A stretch of 64,000 bases of DNA, from assembly GCA_964036295.1 (NCBI GenBank), contig OZ038472.1, positions 9,606,068 to 9,670,067 of the forward strand. The letters are read 5' to 3'. Position 1 is the stretch's first letter. Each line of letters opens with the position of its first letter. Source of the stretch: Plumapathes pennacea (taxonomy: Eukaryota; Cnidaria; Anthozoa; Antipatharia; Myriopathidae). A model generated the notes under the pieces. That model worked only from the letters and a program-made list of their open reading frames with translations. It did not search any database and had not been told where the DNA came from. A program made the translations under genes and the position numbers. Of this stretch, positions 43,526 to 55,428 are shown piece by piece.

Positions 43526-44578
43526 ATAACACTAGAAATGCGATAATCGCAGATACCCCCTCGCTCTGGCGACCATTACTTTGGTACTGCTCAACAAAAG
43601 CAGCCTTTGTTTTTTATTAAAGTTTTGACGCAATCATTTCTTCGAAGTCAAGTGCTGCATGCAAAGAAAGGAGAAAAAATGGTGTGTGTTATACTTTCGT
43701 GTTGAAAGAAAAATTGATTGCGTGGCGCCGTAGGTATTTCTCACGGCCGACATACCCAATTAATTCATGCAGTCTGCAGTGCACATTCTCAAACATTTAG
43801 TACTTGATTTGTGAAGTTGGTCGGCCGCCGTAGGAAGGGAAAAAAGGAACAATGATTTTCCAGTTTTGAATTCATAGGCAGTACAGTTAAATAGGCTTTC
43901 TGTGCGATTTCTTTCCTTCTCTCTTTTTTTTACTCTGGAATGCATGCACTGGACTCTGAGGCATGCATAGTTGTTTTCCATGTGAACCCGCTCAAAACAG
44001 CGTGATTTCTCCTCAGAATCAAATTAAAATTTGAACGGTTTACTTCAAATTATACACGGGCTTCAAATCTAATCATACTTCAAAGAGCTTGTGAATGATC
44101 TTCGTTGCAATAACCGCGTGTCAGATTGTAGCTTTCCTCGAATAGACAGTTACAGTTTTAGATCTTGAAAGAAAAACAGACTTCTGACTAAATCATTTAA
44201 AACCCCAGGCTCCGACTGCTCTGAGCAAATACGCTAGCTGAAACTGACGATTACCCGTGTTCCCTTCTCTTTTGAAGACAAGATTCGCGAGACTGTTGTG
44301 TTTTTCCAATTCATTTTCGTGAATGCAGTACAATATTGTTGCTTTGATATAGTTGCTTCGTTCAAATTGCTTTTGTTTCTGTTGGTCACGCGTGACCGAT
44401 CCTTTGTGAGGTGCTCTCAATGCATTCTGGGTCTGGTCGCACGTAAAACTGACTGACTGACTGACTGACGAATATTAAATTTCGAGATGGCGACCCGCTT
44501 GGAGTCTCCAACTAAGGCGACTTTGCTGCATTAGCGTCGTGATTATTACCCTCGCTTCGCTCGCGGATAATATATTTT
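43526..44578 (+). mobile_element. Dispersed non-autonomous repeat, copy 3
   Basis: Opposite orientation to copy 1 (6196-7741). It starts ACTAGAAATGCGATAATCGC with AGATACCCCCTCGCTCTGG and ends GCATTAGCGTCGTGATTATT with ACCCTCGCTTCGCTCGCGG. The interior follows copy 1, but the part matching 6430-6860 is shorter. A CTGA tandem (ACTGACTGACTGACTGACG) lies near 44447-44469. Confidence 0.65.
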
Positions 44579-45685
44579 CTATTAATATACAATGTAACCA
44601 CAGACATTTCATGTTTTCATTGCTGTCAATGAGATTTTATTAGGGTATTATTTTGAAGCGACATAGTTGTAATACTATTTGTACCTGTCCATCGAGTTTC
44701 GCACAAACCACTACTTTTTTTTCGAAAGTTGTTTCTGTTTTACCACGTTTTCTGGGATCTAAGGCCCGTGCAAACGAGCGCAACACGTTGGCACAACATT
44801 GTACACTAGTGTTACCCAAAAACTATTTGCGAAACCGTACTTGTTGCTGGAGTCCTCAATTATGAGCCCGATGGAAACAGACGGTGAAAAACGCAAAAAC
44901 GCATCGTAGTTGCTGCTCTTACCGTTGCATAAAGCATTCAGTGCACAATGTTGGGCAATGCTCTGCCATCATGTTGCGTTCCTTTGCTCGGGCCTTTAGT
45001 CAATTTTTCAATATTAATTTAATTATGTTTGTAACGAATATGGAATTTGCATTAACACTGTACACACTGTCCTCTAAAATTTCCTTGAAATTTCTGTATG
45101 AATTTCTTGACGCGTTTTATGTTATGTCAATTATGGCAATTTGTCAAGTATCAATTTGAGTTCTATTACTGATTCATGAATTCTAATGTTCGCCGGCAAC
45201 CCTCTTCTCGTTACTAAAACAGGGAACGTAGAACAAGTAGCCCAAGCGGCAGGGCTGAGTGTTTTATATTAATGTATTGAGCTACTGTCTCAATCGAGAT
45301 TTTTGCAGGTAAATGCGTCTAAAATGGAGGGAATATAAGTTATGACTTAAATATTTGGGGGAGTTATCGTGTACCTATTCACGAACATTCAATGACAACA
45401 TTTCTTGTAGAAGTGCAATTTGATTTGGTGGTCCGATTTCACTTCTATCCGGTTGCGAGACTGACGAGCCGTATTCGTGACACGTAATTAAATTGGTACT
45501 GTTTCACTTCAAACCCGCCCAGAAGCAGTCTTAGATTACTGCAGTTTGGTTTTCCTGTACATTGTCCTGGTCACGAAATTATGTGTCGGAACATCTCGTG
45601 CCGTATTTACAGAAAAAGACACACAAGCACTTCTTAAGCTAACGCAAGCACTTCTTACTTGTGATTTACTCTGGAAGTAAACACT
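44579..45685. other. No gene seen
   Basis: Short frames (44653-44865, 44884-45159 plus) are without recognised domains. This region probably includes the 5' flank of the Tc1-like element, but I could not locate its terminal inverted repeats. Confidence 0.45.
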
Positions 45686-46761
45686 ATGGTTTATAAATGT
45701 TCAATTTCCCCCGAAAAACGAGCACTGGCGCTTTATCTGAGACGAGAAACATGTGCTTCGTACTCCGAGATAGCAAAGAAATGCAAAATATCGAATCCAT
45801 TAGCACAGCGCATTTTCCAAAGCAAGACCATGTCGCGGACTGTAAAACCCGCCAGAAAAGTCAACAGGAGAAGTTTCCGTGTACTTAAGAGAAATCTACT
45901 GCAGTTACAACAAGAGAAATTCAACCTGACGGTCAAACAGTTGGTGGAATACAGTGGCCTTAGTCTCAGAAGTGCAAGTCGTCGGATTTACAGTCGATGC
46001 TTGAACGACATGGGTTTCAGATTTCTTCAGGCCCGCAAGAAAGGACTTTTGAAGGAAAAAGACATAAAAGCCCGCCTTCTGGACGCCAGGAAATGTTATC
46101 ACATGAACGAAACAATCCTGGATTCTGGTCGAACGAAGTTGGCTTCTACTTAAATGGAGTGTCATTTGTGTATAAACATAATCCCCTAGCCGTAGCTGTC
46201 TCTCCCAAAGCTCGCGTTTGGCGCAAGAAAAGTAAAGGACTCCAGGTTACAGCAAAGGGATCGAAGGATTTGGCCGAGGTAAACGGTTGCACATGATGGT
46301 TGCAATCACCTACGGCAAAGGAGTTGTACTCCGACGACAGCCATACGAGAAACTGAATGGACAGTTCTTTGCAGATTTCATAAAGGAACATTTTAATGTA
46401 ACTTGCACGGGTTGGACTAAAGAATAATGGGAAACGATTATTTGTTATGGACAACGATCCTTCACAGAACAGCCGTGTTGCACATGCAGCTCTTGGGCAA
46501 GTAGAATGTGAACTGGTATCATTTCCAGCCCGTTCACCTGATCTGAACCCAATAGAAAATATTTTCCATATCGTGAAATCGTCTCTTGAGAAAAACGCTA
46601 TCGAATTGAATATTACATCTGAGTCCTTCGAACAATTTCAAGAGCGCGTCTTAAGAACTCTCGATAACATCGAAATCGCAACTATTGATCGAGCTATAGA
46701 AAACATGCCAAAACGCCTAAAATCAGTTGTTATTGGCAAAGGCTATAGAAAAAAATATTAG
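45686..46761 (+). pseudogene. Tc1-like DD34E transposase, inactivated
   Basis: Cut-and-paste transposase of the Tc1/mariner superfamily. Segment 1 (45686 to about 46110) holds the paired helix-turn-helix DNA-binding region (EKRALALYLRRETCASYSEI, then LTVKQLVEYSGLSLRSASRR). A shift leads to FWSNEVGFYLNGVSFVYK and WRKKSKGLQVTAKGSK (to about 46280), another to HMMVAITYGKGVVLRRQPYE and NGQFFADFIKEHF (to about 46425), and a last to MDNDPSQNSRVAH and SPARSPDLNPIEN-type sequence (FPARSPDLNPIEN), ending GKGYRKKY. The second Asp (MDNDP) and Glu (NPIEN) are 34 residues apart, defining DD34E. Where relatives have Asp in FYLD, this copy has Asn (FYLN), so the first catalytic residue is lost in addition to three frameshifts and a TAA at about 46426. 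Confidence 0.88.
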
Positions 46762-47273
46762 AAAGATCTAAATGATGAATAATAAATAATCGGAGACTGG
46801 CACGCGAGTTCTTGCCTGGAATATCTTCTCCATCTGTTAATACTCCGTGTGACAATACTCCACACAAAATGATGCAAAATAACCGTTATTGGGAACTTTT
46901 TCCCAAACTTAAACCGCAAACTGATAGAATAACGTAGATCCCTACTTTTGAGAAACTTTTGACCGATATAAAGTTTAAACTAAGAGCATTTTTGACATTA
47001 CTCCGCTGAACTGGAAAATTAGAATAATAACAGGTAATTAAGTCTATTTATGGCTCTGACGGAGTAATGTCGATATTTTCCAAACGGTTTGATGAATCAT
47101 CAAAATCTTTCTATAGAAGACGTATTTGTCATTAGCCTTTCTCCTCCGGTCCTTGAACATGTTCAAACGGCTGATCTTGATGCGTAATAACTGGATTGGT
47201 GGGGAGTAAAGTTGGGGTGTATTGTCTATTTGTCCGTTGCACTCCATTGACCTCGATCTTACACGACGCATAA
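46762..47273. other. No gene seen
   Basis: Spacer between the Tc1-like pseudogene and the Rep pseudogene, with no recognised feature. Confidence 0.45.
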
Positions 47274-48642
47274 TCAGTCTTTGTTACTCAGGATTAGTTC
47301 TGCAAAGCAATGTCCGCAGGGAACAAGCTGCAATTGCTCTCACTGGGGAATCTGCAGCCAAAAATTGAAGAAACGCCATCTGACATTCATCATTTCGGTG
47401 TTTGCGCGGTCGATCATGGTTCCTTTGATCAGGGTCAGTGGAGCATCGGCTGTCACGAAGATTGGTGTGTTCTTTGTAATCTCGATATTGCGTTTGCAGA
47501 AATTCTTGGGTGCTGGCAGATGCATCGAGTCGCCTTCCAGAAGCTGCAGAAGGTCTGCTCACGCTATGATGGAAGGTTTCCACCGAAAGTCGTTGAGGAA
47601 GAAAACTTTAGCCTCTTCTGCTCCTACCCATGCAAACGTACCAGTCCTGGATTAGAGAAGCTCTTGTAAATCCCCTTGAGTGGCGAGAGAATAAAGGTTT
47701 TCCCGGAATTCGCTGGGCCGTGGATATAAATGTTACGATATTTCCCTCTTCCCAATTCCAGGGCATTGTAGATGGCTTTAGCGAACGAAGATACGTAAAT
47801 TTCGTTTCGTTCTAAGACGGCGGCTGCTGCGCTGTGGTACTGGCCTTCGCATCCTGGTACGCACTGCGAATCACGTACCTCTTGCATAATTTCAACCCGG
47901 CTCTTCTTCGTGCGGGCGAACTTCTCCTCTGCGCAGCTCAATTCTTGAGCAATTGCCAAGCAGTCATCCACGACCTTTGTTCCTCTGTTGGATATAAACT
48001 TGGTCAGGTCAGTTTTACCTTCGCGGTTTTGCGAGGCATCCAGAGCCATGAGCTTTACACGGCTTTGAATTTTCCGTGACTGAATCAACTGGCTGACATC
48101 ATACACGGAGAGGCCTCTTTGCGTTTTCGACTGCCACCGGCACCGCGAGAACCGAAAGCCTTAGCTTTGTGACACTCGATCGCCTTCTCGGAGGCCGCCT
48201 TGTCCGTCAAGTCCGGGTGACTGTCAGAAAGTAAACATTCAGTGTCTTCCTTAACGGTGTACCGATACGCACTGTAATATGTATTATAATGAGCACTGAA
48301 ATGAACTTGAATGCCATAGTGTTCATCTAAGTAATTTCGCACCGAAAGCCACCTACTCCTTTTGCTCAACTTGAGAGCCATATGATAGTGAAAAGTATTC
48401 ACATCATCAGAATCATTGGTGTTGGCATGCATTTCGCGACAAACCACCCACTGTATAACTTGGGCAGCTGTTGTTTCACTCCAGGCATGTGTAACTGCCT
48501 CAACAAAAGCCCGATTGCCATTAAACCTGTTTAAGTCAGCACGACTGTACATTATTAGATATACAAGGCGCGGCTCTCTTGGCCGAAGATCACGCTCACC
48601 AGCTGCCATAATACCAACGGCCAGTTTCAAATTTCGCGTCAC
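47274..48642 (-). pseudogene. HUH endonuclease / SF3 helicase (Rep-type) gene, broken
   Basis: About 455 codons on the minus strand. The N-terminal HUH nickase has motif 1 LVYLIMYSRAD (residues 26-36), the metal-binding HYH (TFHYHMALKL, 85-87) and the tyrosine motif YTVK (128-131, in SAYRYTVKED). A frameshift near 48100 leads to a middle helical region (YDVSQLI ... DLTKFISNRGTK) and the superfamily-3 helicase: Walker A GPANSGKT (47719-47696). After a second frameshift near 47635 follow FAWVGAEEAKVFFLNDFRW (Walker B-like), a TGA near 47557, LEGDSMHLPAPKN, NTPIFVTADAPL (motif C), MMNVRWRFF, a TGA near 47337 and a C-terminal Cys pair ending SNKD and TGA at 47274. The likely start is the internal Met at about 48609. 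Such Rep proteins start rolling-circle or rolling-hairpin replication in CRESS viruses, parvoviruses and some transposons. I recall close relatives in many copies in coral, sponge and bivalve genomes. Endogenous virus and transposon are both possible. Confidence 0.85.
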
Positions 48643-49013
48643 TGCTTGCAGAGTTTAATGCAAATGAGCAAATTCCATTGTTATAGCTGAAATAATTAGG
48701 CCAGATGTTTGAAACGGCCCTTATAGACTGTCCCGACTGCGTACTACTGGCCTCCGACAACATCAATAGTTTCTTTTTAACATTTTCCCTTGTAAATCAT
48801 TTCTAATTTAGAAACCCATCTTAAAATGCGTTTTTTGGAATAAAACGGAACATGGCTATATTCAAATGTTATAAGGAGCTGACATTGTGATAAGATAACA
48901 TTCTATGAGCTCTACAGCCCGCTAAAAGGCCGCCTTATTTAACAACTGTTATCCGACCACACCCATAACAACTCACACAATCATGGCCAAAAGTGTTGGG
49001 GCGATACCAATTT
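48643..49013. other. Upstream region of the Rep pseudogene
   Basis: No gene seen; AT-rich with CACACC/TAACAACT motifs leading into the hairpin at 49014. Confidence 0.4.
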
Positions 49014-49103
49014 CCCCCCTCCCCCAAATCAATGTTGGAATATCAGCTGCACACAGTACGTAACATGCACCAACTCACACCAACATTGATTAAGGGGGAG
49101 GGG
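49014..49103. other. Strong hairpin with 23-bp arms
   Basis: The left arm CCCCTCCCCCAAATCAATGT(TGG) at 49016-49038 pairs with the right arm CCAACATTGATTAAGGGGGA(GGGG) at 49080-49103 with a single-base bulge. The loop is about 41 nt. It lies 370-460 bp upstream of the Rep pseudogene start and could be its replication origin or terminus, or an unrelated small MITE. Confidence 0.65.
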
Positions 49104-49686
49104 TGTATCATAGCTACCTCTAATGTTAATGATTTTCTTTCAGTACAAAAAGCATAACCTTGGGGTAAAGCAGTAGGTCGTAAATCAATATTCAGTCAGC
49201 ATCGTCAATGTGTTTGTGACAAAAATTAGCCGTAATCGGAGTTGTGTTTGTAAATCAGTTTCTTACCTTTCCTTCCTATATTTTTAGAAATTCCAAGCTG
49301 AAAATCGCGACGGACAGTCAAAGAGCAGATTTATACAACGGGTAAGTTCCATTCATTATATTTTAGTATTTGACGCATTTTTTGTGGCATAAACTTTCCC
49401 TTCATTGATTTTTGCAATCAATTCCTGAGGATTCTTAAGAAAGACATCAAGAGTGCGTTCCAAAACATTTGTCAACTTTGGTCAATTTCCTGCGTATGCA
49501 TGTCGCACCTAGTAAAATGGAAGAATCACTGCAAAATTACACGAATTTGTCGTTCAACAAAATAGCACATAACCTCAGAGACTCAAAAACTTTCAAAAAT
49601 GCAATAAAGGCGTAATGCAGAATAGCAGAACAAACAATTCTGCTGTAAGTGAGTTTGCTCTGATAATCAAGCACAGAAGTTTCCAG
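49104..49686. other. No gene seen
   Basis: Non-coding stretch between the hairpin and the minisatellite. Confidence 0.45.
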
Positions 49687-49862
49687 CTCTGATTATCAGA
49701 GTACCCAACTTCCCTGCTCTAATAATCAGAGTACCCATGTCCCCTTTTCTGTTAGTCAGAGTACCTAAGTTCCCTGCTCTGATAATCAGATTACTCAACT
49801 TCCGTGCTCTGATAAGCAGAGTACCAATGTTCCCTCTTCTGATAATCAGAGCACCCAGCTTG
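49687..49862. repeat. 30-bp minisatellite with a palindrome in each unit
   Basis: About six tandem units of 30 bp, each CTCTGATTATCAGAG (a 15-bp palindrome) followed by TACCCAACTTCCCTG with variation. A diverged half unit lies at about 49657. Confidence 0.85.
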
Positions 49863-49985
49863 TTTGTTCAGTTTCTCATGGGCCTTGTAGTCTCTGACCG
49901 TAATAAAAATATGTTTATGACGAAGAGTTCCACAACAAATAGAGTTGTCAGATTTTGTGAGTATGAGAATCTTACAATGTAAAAA

Positions 49986-50960
49986 AGATACCAAAAATAC
50001 GATAATTGCAGATACCCCCTCGCTCTGACATTGTTTGGACTATTACTTCGGTACTGCTCAAAAAGAGCAGCCTTTGCTTTACCAAAGTTTTGACGCATTA
50101 ATTTCTTCGGAGTCAAGCGCTGCATGCTTTTGCGTTGAAAAAAGAATCGATTGCTTGACGCCGTACGTATTTCTCGCGGTCGTCGCGCTTAAACGTTTAA
50201 TACTTGAATTGTGAAGTTGGTCGGCTGTTGTAGTACGGGAAAAAAGGAACACCGATTTTCCAGTTTGATTCCATAGGCAATACAATTAAATAGGCTTCCG
50301 TGCGATTTCTTTTTTTTGCCCTGAAATTCATGCACTGGACTCTGGCATGCATATTTAATGATCTCGAATAGTTTTGTATGTAAACCTGCTCAATACAGTT
50401 TGACTTCTCCCAGAATCAAATCAAAACTTGAACGGTTTACTTCAAATTATACACGGGCTTCAAGTCTAGTCATACTTCAAAGGGCTTGTGAACTATTGTC
50501 GTTGCAATAATCGCGTTTCAGATTGCAGCATTTCTCGAATAGGCAGTTACAGTTTTAGATCTTGAGAGGAAAAAATAGAAAAATAGACATCTGACTAAGT
50601 CATTTAACTAGCCGAAACAGGCGACAGAAGCGTATTAAAACATTACTTCGAGAGAAAATGATGAGCATGCAGATTTCAATATTTTCTTGAAGTGATCAAG
50701 TCAAAAGATACCGGATAGAATATGAATGTACGTGCAATTTGTTACTGTGATTGTTCGATTTCCACTGACCTTTGTAGCTTGTCCTTCTGAGTTTAACACA
50801 AAACGGCGTCGCTATCATACTTTTCTGTACTCAGATGCCTCACACAAATCGCATGCTAGGTCCGCTTTCGATGCTGAAACTCCCGATCAGCTTTCATGCA
50901 CTGTTTCTTCCGGGTCTGTTTGCGGAGTCTGTTCTTTAGCCCGCTTTTTCTCCTGAAGTT
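49986..50960 (+). mobile_element. Dispersed non-autonomous repeat, copy 4 (truncated)
   Basis: It starts AAATACGATAATTGCAGATA with CCCCCTCGCTCTG and follows copy 3, including CGGTTTACTTCAAATTATAC and the segment with ACACAAAACGGCG to GCGGAGTCTG that also matches 470-660. The other terminus is missing. Confidence 0.6.
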
Positions 50961-51084
50961 ATCAATTCCCTCTCATGTGCTCTTACGTTTCTCTTGAGCT
51001 CTCCCAACTTCCCGCTTCCATCCATATCTCGATAAATGCATGCTAAGCATGAACCAACTCTTAATTGGAATACTGCGATCTAGT

Positions 51085-51476
51085 TAGGTCAATACTAGAA
51101 ATACGATAATCGCAGATATCCCCTCGCTCAGTAGTGGGTTTTCGGAAAGCGGGATTCTTGCTTATTTTCCGTTCGGAGATTATTTAATTTTTTTTGCAAA
51201 CCACGGCTGTGTAGCGACGTCACCAGTCGGCCGCTAAAAAAAATCTTTGTCACACGAAGTCTGGTTTAGTTCAGACAACGTGCACAGTCTGCAATTTTCG
51301 TAGACACTAGCTGAACTTCAAAATTCGCTGAGAAAACATTTACACGCAACTACAGAATACTCCCGAGGCTTTAAAGGCAAGCAAAGTCGATCTTGGACAC
51401 CGAAGTTTTTATGAATTTCAAGAAAAGCCGCGATTTCTCCAGCCAATGCTTTATCCTAACCACATACGTGTGTTTG

Positions 51477-51515
<39 letters not shown>

Positions 51516-52860
51516 CAAATTTAGAACCGTCAAAGCGAGTCGCTTGTTTACACGCTTTCGAAGTCTCGGAATCGTGTGAATTTTGGCAGGGATTCAATTT
51601 TCAACACAACAACTTTTCAAACTGCGTTTGACGATTTTAAAATCTTTGACAGAAAAAAGAAATCAAGTCACTAAATAATAGAAGGTCCGATTTTATTGAG
51701 CGAGCAAACCCGGTCACTAAATAATACAAAGTGCGATTGTGTTGAGCGAGTATCTTACGGGGGTCCCGCTAGTAGACACATTGTTTAATTTGGAAAGCAG
51801 TGGCCGGATATTTTCTACTTTAATAGCCTTCAAAAAGCAAAAGCATTTTAACCCGGTTACATTTTATCCTTGAATACAGTGTGCCAACAAACGCGGCGAC
51901 AAAACTTCACAGCATGTGTCAGACTGTCAATGAAATTATGCAAACATGTCAGGAATCGGATGACACAATCTTGCACGAAGGCACTCTGAAATAGCCTTGA
52001 AAACCAGGGAAAAGATCACAGTATAATCCTAATTGGCCTTCATCACAGTTACCGGGGCATCAAACGACAAAATATACGGCAATTGTTGAAATACCAATGA
52101 TAACACGACCGTCGTTTAACAAAAGTGTATTTAACGTTAATTGAATTAAAGTTTCAAAACTCACCGCTTCCTGAAAGCCATAGCTTTAGCTCTTTTCCAG
52201 CAAAGGAAACAAAACCCAAAACACTATTGTTTACGTCTTCAATGATTTCAAAATACACTGTATAGAGCAGTCCTCATACAGTACGAAAATTTCACTTTCC
52301 ATTGTATTGTGTTGTCATCTTGTCAAACTTGGATTCTGAAAACTGCATTCCTGTTATTGCGAAAGGTGAAATTTGCCACAGTGATTGTTCGATTTCCACC
52401 GACTGTATTTTGCTATTCCTTTCTGAAGAAGTGTCTGCGTTTTAACACAATACTGGCGTCTAGGATTGTGTTCAGGTCGACCAGTTGGGCCTTAAAGAAT
52501 CCGCTTTACGTCTAGTAAAGCTTGCCTCCCATGCACTGGCAAAATATCCGGGCAATTTACAGCCGTCCGTCGAACTGCTTGGCCTTGTATCTGCATCTTG
52601 TTGTACAAAATCACTTCAGTTCGTACTCTATCGCATGTCTCCAAGAAAATGGCGGTTTACAGTTAAGCTGCCGATGTAACCTCGCCTGCTGTGATCGCTC
52701 GACGCGGAGGGCCTTGGGACGAGGTCGTATGGCACAAACAAACACACGAACATTAGATTTCGAGATGGCGACACGCTTGGAGTCGCGTCTCCGATAAGGC
52801 GATAATACTACTGCATTAGCATCGTAAATATTTCCCTCACTTCGTTCGGGGAAAATATTT
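51085..52860 (+). mobile_element. Dispersed non-autonomous repeat, copy 5 (with insertions)
   Basis: The left end has ACTAGAAATACGATAATCGC and AGATATCCCCTCGCTC; the right end has GAGATGGCGACACGCTTGGA and GCATTAGCATCGT near 52760-52830. The interior at 52370-52480 matches 50730-50810, but 51130-52280 is largely different DNA, including a (GT)n tract, so the copy is composite. Confidence 0.45.
51478..51514. repeat. (GT)n microsatellite
   Basis: About 18 uninterrupted GT dinucleotides; a short reading frame across it gives only Cys-Val repeats and is not a gene. Confidence 0.95.
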
Positions 52861-53736
52861 TCTTCGAAATATTGAGTCTTCTGGTATTAAAAAATTGCCA
52901 ATATCGCTGAAATGTTGTGAGGTTTAGGCAACAAGCTTTCTCAAATACCATGTCAGCAATTTTCAACTTTTTGTTTTTCTCTTGTTTTGCTCAAACGATG
53001 TGCATTAAAAACAGGTCGAAAAACACCCTTTACACTCTATGAGGGAATAAAACAACACAGATCAAAAAATGGTTACACGGTACTATAACTAAATTAATTG
53101 AGTATCAGTAAATAGTCTTTACGAGGATGTTTGATTGAAGCCGACAAAGCTTTTAGTTCCCTTGCATGAACAGTCAATTCGCAAACTAACCTTGTTCACA
53201 CTGACCACTTTTACACTTAAACGCGCACGACAAAGACTAACGAAAGGATTTTTCTACGATATGATATATACGAGATTTATTTTTGATAGGGACTCGCAAA
53301 CTTTTGGTAAGATCTTAAGAGCATGTCCATGAGAGGACCAGGCAGGGGTAATACATGCCATCTTACCAATTTCCTTTAAATTTGGCCAGATTAGTTTGAC
53401 CTAAAAACTTTAGAAGTCAAAGTGGTTCATTATTTAAGATTTTCTGAATAATTATCAAAATTCTACCAAAACAAGGAAGAGATGTTTAAAGCTTTCATAC
53501 TCTAGCAATTTCATCAATTTCATTTTCCTTAGACTTGGGCAGTTACGCATCCTTTGGGAGTTTACTACAAAAGTATTTAGTCGTATGAACAATCTCCTGT
53601 TAATCGGTGTCGCTTAGCTGTCAACCAAGTGATGATGAATTTTCAGAAATGCTAAAAATGGGAAGACTTGAGGCCCAATATCTCCAATGACCATCCTTGC
53701 ATTTAACAAAGGCTATCATCCTTGTTCATATCCACC
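52861..53736. other. No gene seen
   Basis: Non-coding, AT-rich, with no recognised element. Confidence 0.45.
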
Positions 53737-54256
53737 CCCGGGGGGGGGGGGGTACTCCCTATGATCGGCTATACTGGGAGGGTCCGCCCGAAAGGGGTGT
53801 ATTTTTACGATCGAGGTATAAAAAAGGTATAGGAAAATGACGTTTTTTAGGTATTTTAAAGGGTCAATAAAAAGGTGGAGTGAGGGAATAATTTTGGTAT
53901 TTTAAAGGGGCACGAAAAACGCCAGGAAAAACGGGGGAAAAAATCGGCGGAAGACCGGAAACTCCGCCTTGTTAAAAGTGGGAAACACCCCGCCGTGGAA
54001 TCGAAGGTTACAAATCAAAGCAAGAGGTGTTTGAACTGCCTGATGCTTCCCGCCAGTTTAGGAACTGAATAAATGATCTGTTGAAGAATATCGCGTTCCT
54101 GATCAAAGGTACAAAAAAGGGGTGCATTTGTACTGGAGATATATAAAAGGGTCCCAATTTTGCCCCCAGGATGGTATTTCAAAGGGTAAGGGGTTGACAG
54201 TCCGGGTGGAGCCTCCCCGTACAAAAGTCCTTTAAGTACCCCCCCCCCCCCCCCGG
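53737..54256. mobile_element. 520-bp MITE with G-run termini and 8-bp target duplication
   Basis: The ends are CCCGGGGGGGGGGGGGTACT and the inverted counterpart AGTACCCCC...CCGG. TATCCACC lies directly outside both ends (53729-53736 and 54257-54264), a perfect 8-bp duplication as produced by hAT-type transposases. The interior contains AAAGGGGT/GGGTATTTTAAAGGG-type motifs and no gene. Confidence 0.8.
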
Positions 54257-54264
54257 TATCCACC

Positions 54265-55428
54265 TTTGGTCTAATTATAACGCGAAAGATATTTTGGGGG
54301 GCCTCATATATATTTTGCACAGGCCTCGTGTAAAGTTTGCAACTGGAGGGGAAAAAATTGCCGTTTATGATCATAGTAACCCGGCTTACAGGTTTATACA
54401 TCCATGAGTTGGCTGCATTTAATTATCAAACACATCTATTACTGTTTTGAAGCAATAATCAAGGAAATAACTCATATACTTTGACAGAAAAGGTGAAAAT
54501 TCCATATAAAAATCGAACTTTTATCAGCAAGATGGCCTGAACTAAGCTGAGAAGCCGACCAAGAATTCTGAATTAGAACTAGTCCGCTATTCCAGCATCA
54601 TTTCTAGATTTCGACTTTATCTATTTTGTTTTTTAATCATCGTGACGGCAAGGGAATTCGTAGCTTGTTTGCAACTAAGGGAAGCGTGACCATAGCACTT
54701 TACTTGAACAGAGTCGAGGCAACCCAATTGCGGCTTCCAAGTAATGAAAAGGAAGCATACTTCTGGAGATTTAACCACAGGTAGCTCACAGGGTCTGATT
54801 ACGTCACGGCCGATCGGTTAATAAGGATTTGTATGAGAGATTTTCAAATCACATTTTACACGTGAAAATAGACAATCTTATTCCTGAAATTGGTTAGATA
54901 ATAGAAAGAGTCCCTACTTGCCGCTTATGGTGACTTTCGAGGATATTTGGCGCCGATTTAGCGATGCCTCGTTGTGGTGATTGTGTACGTACTAAGAAAG
55001 GGGAAAGGCAGGAAGTCAACAATCTAGAATTCCCGACACGCTCGTGCATAATCGCCAATTTCTTACCAAAATTATCGTCTAAACGCCATCCGATTCGGGC
55101 ACAGAACAGCACGATGACCAGGCGCCTCAGATATGTCGATATGCAGCCAATAAACGCCATTTCTCTATGCAAAAATGCCAGGGAAAGCTTGGAATCGTCG
55201 CCTCCTAGATCATCGGACATTTATGCATGGACCAGAAAAAAACCGTTGATGTAAATTTGAATCCCCACCACCCCTCCCCGAGTGACAATCTTTCTAACGT
55301 TCGTTCGCGACAATGTGCGCGCAGAAGGGGTAAATGCATGGGAGATTTATACGTTCATGACTGTAAATGATTTTGAATAGAACTAATCATAATTTTAAGC
55401 GTTCGCTTAAATAAAGAAACGGGAATTA
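54265..55428. other. No gene recognised
   Basis: Two overlapping frames on opposite strands at 54894-55254 are each about 100 codons but have no recognised domain; at least one is a shadow. No other structure noted. Confidence 0.4.

Noticed and set aside
49687..49862. CRISPR array
   Set aside because: Units are 30-bp contiguous tandem repeats without unique spacers, and the genome is eukaryotic.
51446..51631. Reading frame across the (GT)n tract
   Set aside because: It is composed of microsatellite translation and unrelated flanks.
54894..55254. Two overlapping ~100-codon frames on opposite strands
   Set aside because: No domain, signal peptide or second copy supports either one, and both cannot easily be genes.
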